A program made the translations under genes and the position numbers. This document shows, piece after piece, positions 53,033 through 60,922 of a stretch of DNA of 64,000 nucleotides; within the stretch, counting starts at the first letter, position 1, and every line of letters starts with the position of its first letter. This DNA is from an uncultured Clostridia bacterium. Lineage in GTDB: Bacteria; Bacillota; Clostridia; Christensenellales; UBA1242. The notes beneath the pieces were generated by a model, which did no database searches, had not been told where the DNA came from, and saw only the letters and a program-made list of their open reading frames with translations. The stretch covers positions 372,001 through 436,000 of the forward strand of contig CALWKE010000001.1 in the NCBI GenBank assembly GCA_944381185.1, written 5' to 3'.

Positions 53033-53221
53033 TTAGTCTATGAATTCCATAACAATATAAAGTTGTTTTTTGCATTTTAGACACTTCATATCGTGAACAA
53101 AATGCTTTTTCCTTAGACGAATGGGTTTTGCTATAAGCACTTTATTGACTGCGCTACTATCACTTGAAACGCATTCGCCTAAACAACGCCCACAATGTGG
53201 GCAATATAGTTTGTTAGTCAA
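53033..53221 (-). CDS. Small zinc-ribbon protein, 62 residues
   Basis: Four-cysteine zinc ribbon: LYCPHCGRCLG near the N-terminus and MKCLKCKKQLY near the C-terminus, with a basic middle (KPIRLRKKHFVHD). It resembles small Com-like zinc-finger proteins of phages and mobile elements, but no specific function can be assigned. It lies 12 bases downstream of lexA with GAGGCG in the gap, so it is co-transcribed and probably under LexA control. Confidence 0.65.
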   Translation of the reverse strand: MTNKLYCPHCGRCLGECVSSDSSAVNKVLIAKPIRLRKKHFVHDMKCLKCKKQLYIVMEFID

Positions 53222-53233
53222 TTTCTTCGCCTC

Positions 53234-53830
53234 CTAAAAACTATGGATTACGTGTTTAACAACTCCTTGAATTATAACATCATTAGTAATTATGTCTTGA
53301 TAATTTGGGTTTTCAGGGTGCAATATAATTTGACCTTTCTTTTTGTAAAATGTTTTAACGGTTGCAGAGTCCTCAATAAGAGCCACCACAATATCGCCAT
53401 TATCAGCAGTTTCACAAATGTTGGCCACAATTATATCACCGTCATTTATGCCTACACCAATCATACTGTCGCCACACGCTCGTAACAGCATAACCTTTTC
53501 ATTACCAAAAATAGCTGCAGGCAATTGATAGGTCCCTTCAATGTTTTCTTCTGCAAGTATAGGAGTTCCGCAAGCAATAGTTCCGACTAACGGGGCGATT
53601 ATTGTCTTTCCTTTGCTTAGTTTGCTTGGTATGATTATTTTTCCAAAAGAATTTTTTTCTAACATTCCTCGTTCTTGTAAGATATTTACATACTTTTGTG
53701 CGGTTGCAAGGCTTGGGAAACAACAGCCTTTTGCAATTTGCCTAAATGACGGAGAACGACCTTCTTCCTTTTGAAATTGTCTAATAAAGTCCAAAACCTT
53801 TATAACTTTATCTTCGCTAATCACTTTCAT
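53234..53830 (-). CDS. lexA: LexA-family repressor
   Basis: SOS-type repressor of 198 residues. An N-terminal winged helix-turn-helix (about 1-60, SPSFRQIAKGCCFPSLATAQKY) is followed by the cleavage site, which would be IACGTPILA-type Cys-Gly instead of Ala-Gly. The S24 peptidase domain has the nucleophile Ser in CGDSMIGVGINDGD and the Lys in DSATVKTFYKKKG. A frame open to 53851 exists, but AGGAG lies 5 bases before the ATG at 53830. Two dyads lie upstream. It probably ties element B genes to DNA damage. Confidence 0.87.
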   Translation of the reverse strand: MKVISEDKVIKVLDFIRQFQKEEGRSPSFRQIAKGCCFPSLATAQKYVNILQERGMLEKNSFGKIIIPSKLSKGKTIIAPLVGTIACGTPILAEENIEGTYQLPAAIFGNEKVMLLRACGDSMIGVGINDGDIIVANICETADNGDIVVALIEDSATVKTFYKKKGQIILHPENPNYQDIITNDVIIQGVVKHVIHSF

Positions 53831-53844
53831 ACCAACTCCTAATA

Positions 53845-53867
53845 TAAACATACGGTGTGTATGTTTA
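53845..53867. promoter_or_regulatory. Operator-like palindrome before lexA
   Basis: TAAACATAC (53845-53853), 5-base spacer, GTATGTTTA (53859-53867): a perfect 9-base dyad overlapping the leader just before the ribosome binding site. It may be the element repressor's own operator, as it differs from the host-type SOS box. Confidence 0.65.
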
Positions 53868-53880
53868 TGCGATTATTATA

Positions 53881-53892
53881 GAACAAATGTTC
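53881..53892. promoter_or_regulatory. SOS box (GAAC-N4-GTTC)
   Basis: GAACAAATGTTC keeps the GAAC/GTTC half-sites of the Gram-positive LexA (DinR) operator. It lies about 50 bases upstream of the element-borne lexA. Confidence 0.7.
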
Positions 53893-53914
53893 AATTAAAA
53901 CAATTGTTTTTAAA

Positions 53915-53952
53915 TAAAAAAACGGACTTCAGTATTTGAAATCCGTTTTTTA
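53915..53952 (-). terminator. Terminator of the BREX operon
   Basis: AAAAAACGGA-TTC pairs with TGAA-TCCGTTTTTT with one mismatch; on the minus strand a T-rich tail follows. It lies just past brxL. Confidence 0.88.
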
Positions 53953-53966
53953 GGATTTAATAAATA

Positions 53967-56045
53967 TTACTCTACACCCAATGCTTTAAATACTGCATCT
54001 TCTGGGGTATTATAAAACAACAATGTAATAGAGTTTAATAAATCATCTGGCACATCTACCAATTGCTTTTTTGCATTATTTGGTAGTAAAACTTTCGTTG
54101 CTCCTGCATCGTGAACAACCTGTAATACATTTGCAAGTTCTTCAATACGGTTGATTGAGCCACTTATACTAATACTTCCTAAAACTGCAAGCTTTGGCAA
54201 AACTTCTTTCTTTAAAGCAGCAGAAGATAAGGATACAAGTGTTGCAAGAGATAAATCTTTCGCATTGCCAACACCTTGTAAATCTCTATAATCCATTAAG
54301 TAATCAGATAGTGTGGTGCTTATATTTGCGCTTATATGCTGTTTATTGGCTTTAAAATAATTGATTGCATTGTTTATGCTATCTTTACACTCTTGATTTG
54401 ATACACCCGTTCTTGTAAATTTTCCAGTGCCAGAAACGCATTCGTTTTCAATTCTATAAACGCCAAAAACACCAGTTTCTGAGCGTTCCACACAATAAAC
54501 TGTTCCCGGCTTTGTTTGTCCTTCTGGTATTAACTTATCACTGCCTTGTTCTGGAACACCAACATACTTTTCTTCAAATGTTTCGTTGTCTATGTATGAA
54601 AAGTTGACAGCATAGAATTCCATTCCACCAATTCTTTTAAGCTGTTCTTTAACTCTTCTTCGACCTTCAAGAGCATATCTTAAAATTTCTTCCAACTGTT
54701 CCTTTGTAAAATCTCCATTTGGATATAAAATTTTAACAAGTCCAGACACAGTTTTTCTTACTGCAACAGTATCTCTTTGATTTAATGTATTTCCAAGCTT
54801 AAAATACTTATCTAAGGCGTCCGAAAAGTTATATTTTCTCATAGTCCTAAAAAATTCAGACACATAATCCGTAACAAATCCATATTCGTCAGTAAAGTAT
54901 TTTGGAGCAAACTTTGGGACTTCCCAGCCCGGGATATAGTAGTGCATTCTATCGAAGAAAGCAGTATCATTTGCCATAAGCTCTGGGAATGGTTGAAATA
55001 GATTAGATGTTTTTAACAAAACATCAACACTAATATTGATATTTCCTATAAATACCATAGAAGCACTAGCTGTTATTTGGTCTTTGCCACGAGCAAATGA
55101 GCCAGAGTTCATATAATCTTTCATTATTTGAATTCCGTCTTTCTCTTTAAACTGAATTCCAGCAACTTCATCAAAAGCCACACAATCCCAATGCCCAACA
55201 AGTCCAATTTGGCGTCTGCCCATATTGTAAAACAAGTTTGCAACCGTTGTTTGTCCACCAGAAATCAATATTGAATTTGGCGAAATTTCTTTATAAACGT
55301 GAGATTTACCAGTAGAACGTGGACCAAGTTCGCATAGATTATAATTATTTTCAACAAGTGGAACCAACCTCTCAATTAAGTGCATTTTTTCTCTTGGTTT
55401 AAGTTGTGTTGGTTCCATACCAATTGACCTTAAAATCAAGTCTTTCCACTCTTCAATAGTGAATTGTTTTCGACCTTCAAATATTTCATTTATATCAAGA
55501 TTAGGCATTTGTATAGGTTTTATACTTTCAACAATCAAAACCCCGCCCAAATCTTTATCCTTGTCTTTTCTCTTTACTTCTTTTGCGGCTGCTTCAAGGT
55601 CTTCGTTCTCGTTTTCGTTAAAATATCCAAGCTTAACAATACACCAAATTCCGCCTGCAAGTAGTTTCTCAAATTTTTTCACATACTCGCCAGAGATTGG
55701 TATTCTTACTAAACCCAAATTCATTAAACTTGCAAAACAAATACCTTTTTCTACATCAACAGTAACATCAACTCTGTCAATGACAGTATAAGAGCCATTT
55801 TCAGTTATTTTGAATTTAACTTTTTCTGCTTCATCTGGACGAACATAATTTTCTGCAAGTATCTTTTTTACTTGTTTTACGCCTTCTTTAGTGCTATCTT
55901 CGTCATCGGTAGAGCAATACATTCCAAGTAAATATTCAAGGACATAAATAGGAACATTTATTCCTTCTTTAATCTTTTTTGATAGGTCTTTTCTTACAAC
56001 TCTACCTGCAAAAACTTCATTAACCTTTTTATCAAACTCGTTCAT
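53967..56045 (-). CDS. brxL: BREX Lon-like protein BrxL
   Basis: Last gene of the type I BREX operon, 692 residues. An N-terminal DNA-binding region (about 1-200) precedes an AAA+ domain with the unusual Walker A GPRSTGKSH (about 240-248) and acidic motif DCVAFDEVAG (about 277). A Lon-protease-like C-terminal domain follows (VGVPEQG..., then AVLGSISISGSI near 630). BrxL forms ring-shaped hexamers on DNA and is required for phage defence in type I BREX. It is 9 bases downstream of pglZ with its own GGAGAT. Confidence 0.95.
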   Translation of the reverse strand: MNEFDKKVNEVFAGRVVRKDLSKKIKEGINVPIYVLEYLLGMYCSTDDEDSTKEGVKQVKKILAENYVRPDEAEKVKFKITENGSYTVIDRVDVTVDVEKGICFASLMNLGLVRIPISGEYVKKFEKLLAGGIWCIVKLGYFNENENEDLEAAAKEVKRKDKDKDLGGVLIVESIKPIQMPNLDINEIFEGRKQFTIEEWKDLILRSIGMEPTQLKPREKMHLIERLVPLVENNYNLCELGPRSTGKSHVYKEISPNSILISGGQTTVANLFYNMGRRQIGLVGHWDCVAFDEVAGIQFKEKDGIQIMKDYMNSGSFARGKDQITASASMVFIGNINISVDVLLKTSNLFQPFPELMANDTAFFDRMHYYIPGWEVPKFAPKYFTDEYGFVTDYVSEFFRTMRKYNFSDALDKYFKLGNTLNQRDTVAVRKTVSGLVKILYPNGDFTKEQLEEILRYALEGRRRVKEQLKRIGGMEFYAVNFSYIDNETFEEKYVGVPEQGSDKLIPEGQTKPGTVYCVERSETGVFGVYRIENECVSGTGKFTRTGVSNQECKDSINNAINYFKANKQHISANISTTLSDYLMDYRDLQGVGNAKDLSLATLVSLSSAALKKEVLPKLAVLGSISISGSINRIEELANVLQVVHDAGATKVLLPNNAKKQLVDVPDDLLNSITLLFYNTPEDAVFKALGVE

Positions 56046-56054
56046 ATTTATCTC

Positions 56055-58601
56055 CTATAAATCAAAATCATTTTCTATTAAAATATCAATAGTAAATGGT
56101 AGTTTTGTTCGTTCAGCATAACTATCATCATAATCCGAGATTACTAAATAATATTGCTTATTTTTGTCATATTTTTGATTTCTTAAAGTAAATTTTTCTT
56201 TACACATTCTGTCTTTAACATCTTCACTCTTGCTGTCGGCGTTGATAACAACAGAGTTTGAAATTCTTTTGCCTTCTTCATCTTCAAAGTAAACTTCATA
56301 ATTTCTTGGTAGCAATTTTTCACTTACTTTTTCGTTCTGGAAGAATTCCAAGAAAGTGATAAGAGAAGTAATTTTATTAGACAAAGAAACACAAGAAATA
56401 GTAACATTCTTTGCAGTATATTTATCTCTCTGTGAACGTCTGTTATCTATTTGTATAATTGGGATAACAATCTCTTGTAAACTATCTCCACCGTGAACAT
56501 ATTTTTTGCTTTCGCCTTGTTTTTTGTAAATATTTACACCATAAGGAATAACTACATTTATATCTGTATTTTTTATCAAGTAATCAAGAGAAATCTTCCT
56601 TGACATTTCTGGCTCAATTTTATCTTTTGTTAGGATAAATCTTCTCTTTGAAATTATAGAGTTTTCTATTTCATTTGGAGTTTTGTCCATTTCTTCAATG
56701 TCATTTCGCTTATATATAAATCCGTGGTCAGCAGTGATGATAATATTTGTTATTGAGAAATTTTGCAATTTCTTCACAATTGATTGAATTTCGTTAAAGG
56801 CATCTTCAACCCCAACAAAAACTTTATTTTCGGTTGATGTTTTATCACCCATAGCATCAATGGAGTCGTGATATATATAAATTACTTTTTGTCCTGCAAT
56901 CTCGGATTTAATTCTTACTGAATTTTGTGGTTTATTAAATTCTTCAAATTTATAAACTTTTCCTTCTACAAAGGTGTTTAAAATCTTTTCTCTATTTTCT
57001 ATACTTGAAGAGTTTATTCCATCAACATAAACATCTGCTCCAACATATTCAATTTTGTTATGTGGCAATAAACTTGCCATTCCAAGAGCAGTGTAGCTTG
57101 GCAAAGTTGAAATAGCAAAATTTAAAACGGATTTTACTTTAAAAGCATTTGAAATTCTCTTGTTTAGTTCTTCGCCACATTCATATCTTAATGCGTCCGA
57201 AATAATAACTGCAATTTTTTCTGGACAAGTTTTTACAAATTTACTATAAAAATCCCATTGTTTAACTGCATTTAGATTTGTGTAGTTTATAAGCTTTAAT
57301 TCATTTGACCATTTAACAGAAAGTTCATTCAAATACCAATTTGTGTAAGTATTTTCAATTTTATTAAATAGTTCAGAGAAATCTTCATTTTCAGCCTTAT
57401 CATAGGCAGTTATAAACTCTCTATAATACTGGTCAAATTTAAAGTAATTTTTAACGTATTTTTCAAGTAAAATCTCCGAAGTCCCTTGTGGGAAAGTTTT
57501 ACTTTCTTCATCAACTTTTGATAAAAATTTACAAGCGTGGTGTAGTGTTTGATATTCATATTTTAATGTATCATTCCAATAAGATTTTCTTCTTTGTTTT
57601 ATAATACTTAAATATCTATCAAACTCTTTAACATTATCTGTCAAACAATCTCTAATGTTCCTAATAATGTGTAAATCATATCCAATGAATGTATCTACAT
57701 CTTCGTATGCTTCAATATCCCAATCTTTGGTTATCCTTTCAAATTGGATTTTTTCAGCAACTTTATTTGAAATTGCAACATAACTTTCTGCATAATCACT
57801 TTTCATAAATCTATCAACAAAGATATAAGCATTGTTTTTTATTGCAAAATTATTGGTGTCTGGTAGATTTATTTTCCAACTATTAGGCAATGGACTTTTT
57901 AAGTAAAGAGAAGTGTGAAGCAATAAAATATTTGTCATTAAATTATCAACATCTTCAAACGCATTTGTAATGCCAAATTTGTTCTCTACAAATGTGTCAA
58001 GAGTGTCGATGTCGCAGTATTTTTTAACTTCTTGTAGCAACTCGCCTTCATTTATATAATCAGACAAAAGACACATTAAAGCTTCTTCAAAATCAACAAC
58101 ATTAAGTTTGCAAACAGCACACAAAACTGCAATATGTATAATATTTTCATTCCATTTCTTAATATTGTAGGATTTTAACTTATTTCTTCTTTCTTTGTTA
58201 TTCAAAAAGTTTTTATATTTCTTTATAACATTTGCAAGAGCAGGGTTATCTATTCCAAACTCTCTCATATAAATTGTTGTAATATCAGCCTCAAATTCTT
58301 GACTATAAAGACAAATATCAAGTAAGTAATTGTCTTGTGGTTTTGGCTTGTAGAATGGGGAATAAATAAGATAATTTGATGTTAAATCAGTAACTTCAAG
58401 CGTAAATTTTATCTCAAAGTAGTTTTTACCCGTAAATTCCATAATTTTGGTATTTTCAAGGTCCAATTCTTCTAATTTATCTCTAAATTCGCCTTCACCA
58501 TCAAACCAAAAAACGACATTACGAACTTGACCATCTCGTGGCCTTTTGTTTAACATAATGTTTAATTCTTTTGATACTTCTTTAAAGTCTAATTTGCTCA
58601 T
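56055..58601 (-). CDS. pglZ: BREX alkaline-phosphatase-like protein PglZ
   Basis: 848-residue type I PglZ (type A). The N-terminal half is helical and unassigned. The alkaline phosphatase superfamily core contains IAVIISDALRYECGEEL (about 470-486, presumed metal/nucleophile region) and IIITADHGFIYKR (about 640-652, metal ligands Asp and His). It is a core component of all BREX systems; its enzymatic target is unknown. It lies 25 bases downstream of the coiled-coil gene. Confidence 0.95.
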   Translation of the reverse strand: MSKLDFKEVSKELNIMLNKRPRDGQVRNVVFWFDGEGEFRDKLEELDLENTKIMEFTGKNYFEIKFTLEVTDLTSNYLIYSPFYKPKPQDNYLLDICLYSQEFEADITTIYMREFGIDNPALANVIKKYKNFLNNKERRNKLKSYNIKKWNENIIHIAVLCAVCKLNVVDFEEALMCLLSDYINEGELLQEVKKYCDIDTLDTFVENKFGITNAFEDVDNLMTNILLLHTSLYLKSPLPNSWKINLPDTNNFAIKNNAYIFVDRFMKSDYAESYVAISNKVAEKIQFERITKDWDIEAYEDVDTFIGYDLHIIRNIRDCLTDNVKEFDRYLSIIKQRRKSYWNDTLKYEYQTLHHACKFLSKVDEESKTFPQGTSEILLEKYVKNYFKFDQYYREFITAYDKAENEDFSELFNKIENTYTNWYLNELSVKWSNELKLINYTNLNAVKQWDFYSKFVKTCPEKIAVIISDALRYECGEELNKRISNAFKVKSVLNFAISTLPSYTALGMASLLPHNKIEYVGADVYVDGINSSSIENREKILNTFVEGKVYKFEEFNKPQNSVRIKSEIAGQKVIYIYHDSIDAMGDKTSTENKVFVGVEDAFNEIQSIVKKLQNFSITNIIITADHGFIYKRNDIEEMDKTPNEIENSIISKRRFILTKDKIEPEMSRKISLDYLIKNTDINVVIPYGVNIYKKQGESKKYVHGGDSLQEIVIPIIQIDNRRSQRDKYTAKNVTISCVSLSNKITSLITFLEFFQNEKVSEKLLPRNYEVYFEDEEGKRISNSVVINADSKSEDVKDRMCKEKFTLRNQKYDKNKQYYLVISDYDDSYAERTKLPFTIDILIENDFDL

Positions 58602-58626
58602 TTTCTGCTCCTAACCTCTATACTGC

Positions 58627-59067
58627 TTAAATTATTATACCAACTATTGCAACAATCAACCCCACTACTGCAATTCCGGTCGTAAACCACCATTTTATTT
58701 TCTCTTTTTTAGCACCATTTTGATATTCAATAAACTCTGCATCTTTTTTATCATTTATTGTTTTTAACTCTTGAATTTCTTTATCTTTCTTTAAAGATAA
58801 ATTTTGCAGTTCGATGATTTGTTGATTTTGGTTTTCAATAACTTGATTTTGATTTTTTAATTGTTCATCTTGTTTTTGAATAATTGTATCAAAAACCTCT
58901 CCAATAGGTTCAATGTCCGGTATTTCAATAGGTTTTATTAAGTCCGAAATATTTGGAGCAATGAATAAATCACTTGGAGATATTCTAAAATTATCAATCA
59001 AATTTTTATAGTTAGTTCCACTTGTAAAATTCCCTAAATTATCATTTTTTTCATCATTATTTGCCAT
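58627..59067 (-). CDS. Tail-anchored coiled-coil protein within the BREX operon
   Basis: 146 residues that I do not recognise as a BREX component. A polar N-terminus with proline-rich DLIKPIEIPDIEPIGEV (about 42-58) is followed by a coiled coil rich in Gln/Asn/Lys (about 62-120: KNQNQVIENQNQQIIELQ). A single C-terminal transmembrane helix (about 127-146, WWFTTGIAVVGLIVAIVGIII) ends at the stop, so the protein is tail-anchored facing the cytoplasm. It sits between pglX C-terminal part and pglZ, with AAGGAG 6 bases before the ATG. It could tether a complex to the membrane. Confidence 0.75.
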   Translation of the reverse strand: MANNDEKNDNLGNFTSGTNYKNLIDNFRISPSDLFIAPNISDLIKPIEIPDIEPIGEVFDTIIQKQDEQLKNQNQVIENQNQQIIELQNLSLKKDKEIQELKTINDKKDAEFIEYQNGAKKEKIKWWFTTGIAVVGLIVAIVGIII

Positions 59068-59076
59068 TTCTGCTCC

Positions 59077-60108
59077 TTAAAATTTTAAGTAGGTTGAAAA
59101 GATGTTTTTATCTTTGTCTCCGTCAAGTTTTTGGAATTTTTGATAGTTGACTTTCACACCATCGTCAAGGTCAATTTGAATGTTCATATTGGAAGCGTGA
59201 TTAAGAATTTCATCATATGCTTTACATTCAAGTATTTGTTTATTGATAAGGTCAAGTTCCTTCTTTGCTTTTGCTTTTTCGGCAGTTATATTTGACTTTT
59301 CAATAAATTGTTCAAGTCTATCTTTCTCGTGTTCATATTTCCATTGAATATCGTGCAAATATGAAAGCCTTACAGTAGGAATAGTATTTAGGTCGTATCT
59401 ATGAAGATACATAAGAGCTCTAAATCCACCATATTTACCACTATCAAACTGCCAGTAAATAGGTCTGTTTTGATATTTTTTGCAATGGTCTTTAAAGAAA
59501 TCATTTGCAAGATACTCTCTTATCACATTTCTTGGTGTATCGTTAGATTTTTCATCAAGAGCATTTGCAATAAATCTTAAATTTTCTTCCAAACTTGATT
59601 GCCCAAAAATAACACTTATAAATTCAACAACCCTATCGACAAGACTAAATTCGACATAGTCATTGTCAGTGTTTACAATACAATTTTCATCATTTGGCAA
59701 AAAAGCATTTCTAACTGTTTTAATATTCTTGACTATTGATACATCTGGATTATTTAGTAAATTGAAGTAGTTGTCCCAATTGAAATCTCCACCCGCAAAT
59801 ATTAAGCCTTCTTTATATGGGCTATATCTACCAAAAACACAACCGACAATATATGAAATCAAATCTTTAATAACATCTTGTTTTGTTCTTACATAGATGT
59901 TACTTTTCATTTCTTCTGGAATATCTTCCTTTTTATCGTAAATTTTTGCAACTGTTATATCTTTATCAGCAACATTTGGTGTAAGTTCATCTTGCAAACC
60001 ATAAATTTCAATGAAGATTTTATTGAGTTCTTCTTCATTTTTCTTTAATTGGTCAAACCTTGCATTTACTTCATTTTTATAATTTTCGTATTTGTCTCTT
60101 ATTAACAT
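59077..60108 (-). CDS. pglX: PglX C-terminal part (separate gene)
   Basis: 343 residues corresponding to the last third of ordinary PglX. Diagnostic blocks are FDQLKKNEEELNKIFIEIYG and LQDELTPNV near the N-terminus, SYIVGCVFGRYS (about 90), RPIYWQFDSGK, ALMYLHRYD and near the end QIDLDDGVKVNYQKF. In standard BREX these follow directly after the SWDFKKNPL motif, which here ends the other part. The ATG at 60108 lies one base after the stop of the TIGR02391 gene, whose last codons hold its GGAGG. The two PglX parts together give about 1229 residues, the usual length. Confidence 0.92.
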   Translation of the reverse strand: MLIRDKYENYKNEVNARFDQLKKNEEELNKIFIEIYGLQDELTPNVADKDITVAKIYDKKEDIPEEMKSNIYVRTKQDVIKDLISYIVGCVFGRYSPYKEGLIFAGGDFNWDNYFNLLNNPDVSIVKNIKTVRNAFLPNDENCIVNTDNDYVEFSLVDRVVEFISVIFGQSSLEENLRFIANALDEKSNDTPRNVIREYLANDFFKDHCKKYQNRPIYWQFDSGKYGGFRALMYLHRYDLNTIPTVRLSYLHDIQWKYEHEKDRLEQFIEKSNITAEKAKAKKELDLINKQILECKAYDEILNHASNMNIQIDLDDGVKVNYQKFQKLDGDKDKNIFSTYLKF

Positions 60109-60109
60109 C

Positions 60110-60910
60110 TTAACCTCCACATTTAGGAACTAAAATACAATTATCTAAATAATCTTGTATATACGAAATAGTCATTAGCATTTTTATTGCTTCATTTTCA
60201 TCAATAATCCATTTAATTTTAGGAGTATGTGCTGTAACATTTCTAACCATCAAAAATACGCCTTTTAGCAACATACACAGCCCTTTTTGTTGATTTTTTT
60301 CAGCATCTGTCATTAAAGAATTGATTGCTAATACGGGTTTATCCACTGAGAAAACAGCTTCAAACAACGCCGCACCATCGCCAGTCAAACCAGTCATAGA
60401 TTTCACTTTATCAGACAATCCTTTGGCCGCCTCAAACACTGCGTGAAAATAATTTTCATTTAGTAATTCTTCATTGCAATAATTCAACACATTAGGATTA
60501 ACATTCATATTTTTTAGTTTAGAAACAATACTATTCACCCTTTTTCTTGCTTCACTTATTGTCTCGACTTTTTCTACAATCTCAAATTCTCCTTTATTGT
60601 TATATTTAAGACCTTCAAATGCAAGAATTTTGTTTATTGAGTCTATTGTCTGTTCAAATACATCTTCTTTATCAATAAAAGCTTCCGGCTGAAGAACAAC
60701 TTTTATAAATCTCAAAAAAGAATTTGATGAGTTGTCGTTTTGTGTTTTAAATAGAAATGTTTTATAAATCCTGCGCCATTTTGTTGATTCATTACTAACA
60801 TCTTCAACACTTATTGACTTTAACTTTTGTGTTAATTCACTTCCAGTAATAATTTCTCCTATAATGCGAGAGATTTTTTCAATCTGAACTTCTTTCAATT
60901 TAATTTTCAT
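60110..60910 (-). CDS. TIGR02391-family, HEPN-like protein inside pglX
   Basis: 266 residues. The C-terminal half matches the TIGR02391 (Ymh-like) family: YFHAVFEAAKGLSDKV, GDGAALFEAVFS, and LMVRNVTAHTPKIKW. The last contains R-x4-H (Arg223, His228), the HEPN RNase motif, in a helical context typical of that fold. The N-terminal half is helical and unassigned. It begins 12 bases after the pglX N-terminal part (AAGGAG before the ATG) and ends one base before the pglX C-terminal part. It is therefore a gene inserted exactly at the PglX domain boundary. Confidence 0.82.
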   Translation of the reverse strand: MKIKLKEVQIEKISRIIGEIITGSELTQKLKSISVEDVSNESTKWRRIYKTFLFKTQNDNSSNSFLRFIKVVLQPEAFIDKEDVFEQTIDSINKILAFEGLKYNNKGEFEIVEKVETISEARKRVNSIVSKLKNMNVNPNVLNYCNEELLNENYFHAVFEAAKGLSDKVKSMTGLTGDGAALFEAVFSVDKPVLAINSLMTDAEKNQQKGLCMLLKGVFLMVRNVTAHTPKIKWIIDENEAIKMLMTISYIQDYLDNCILVPKCGG

Positions 60911-60922
60911 CTTGCAAGCTCC

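Noticed and set aside
53541-53774. 77-codon plus-strand frame opposite lexA
   Set aside because: Antisense shadow of LexA, no ribosome binding site.
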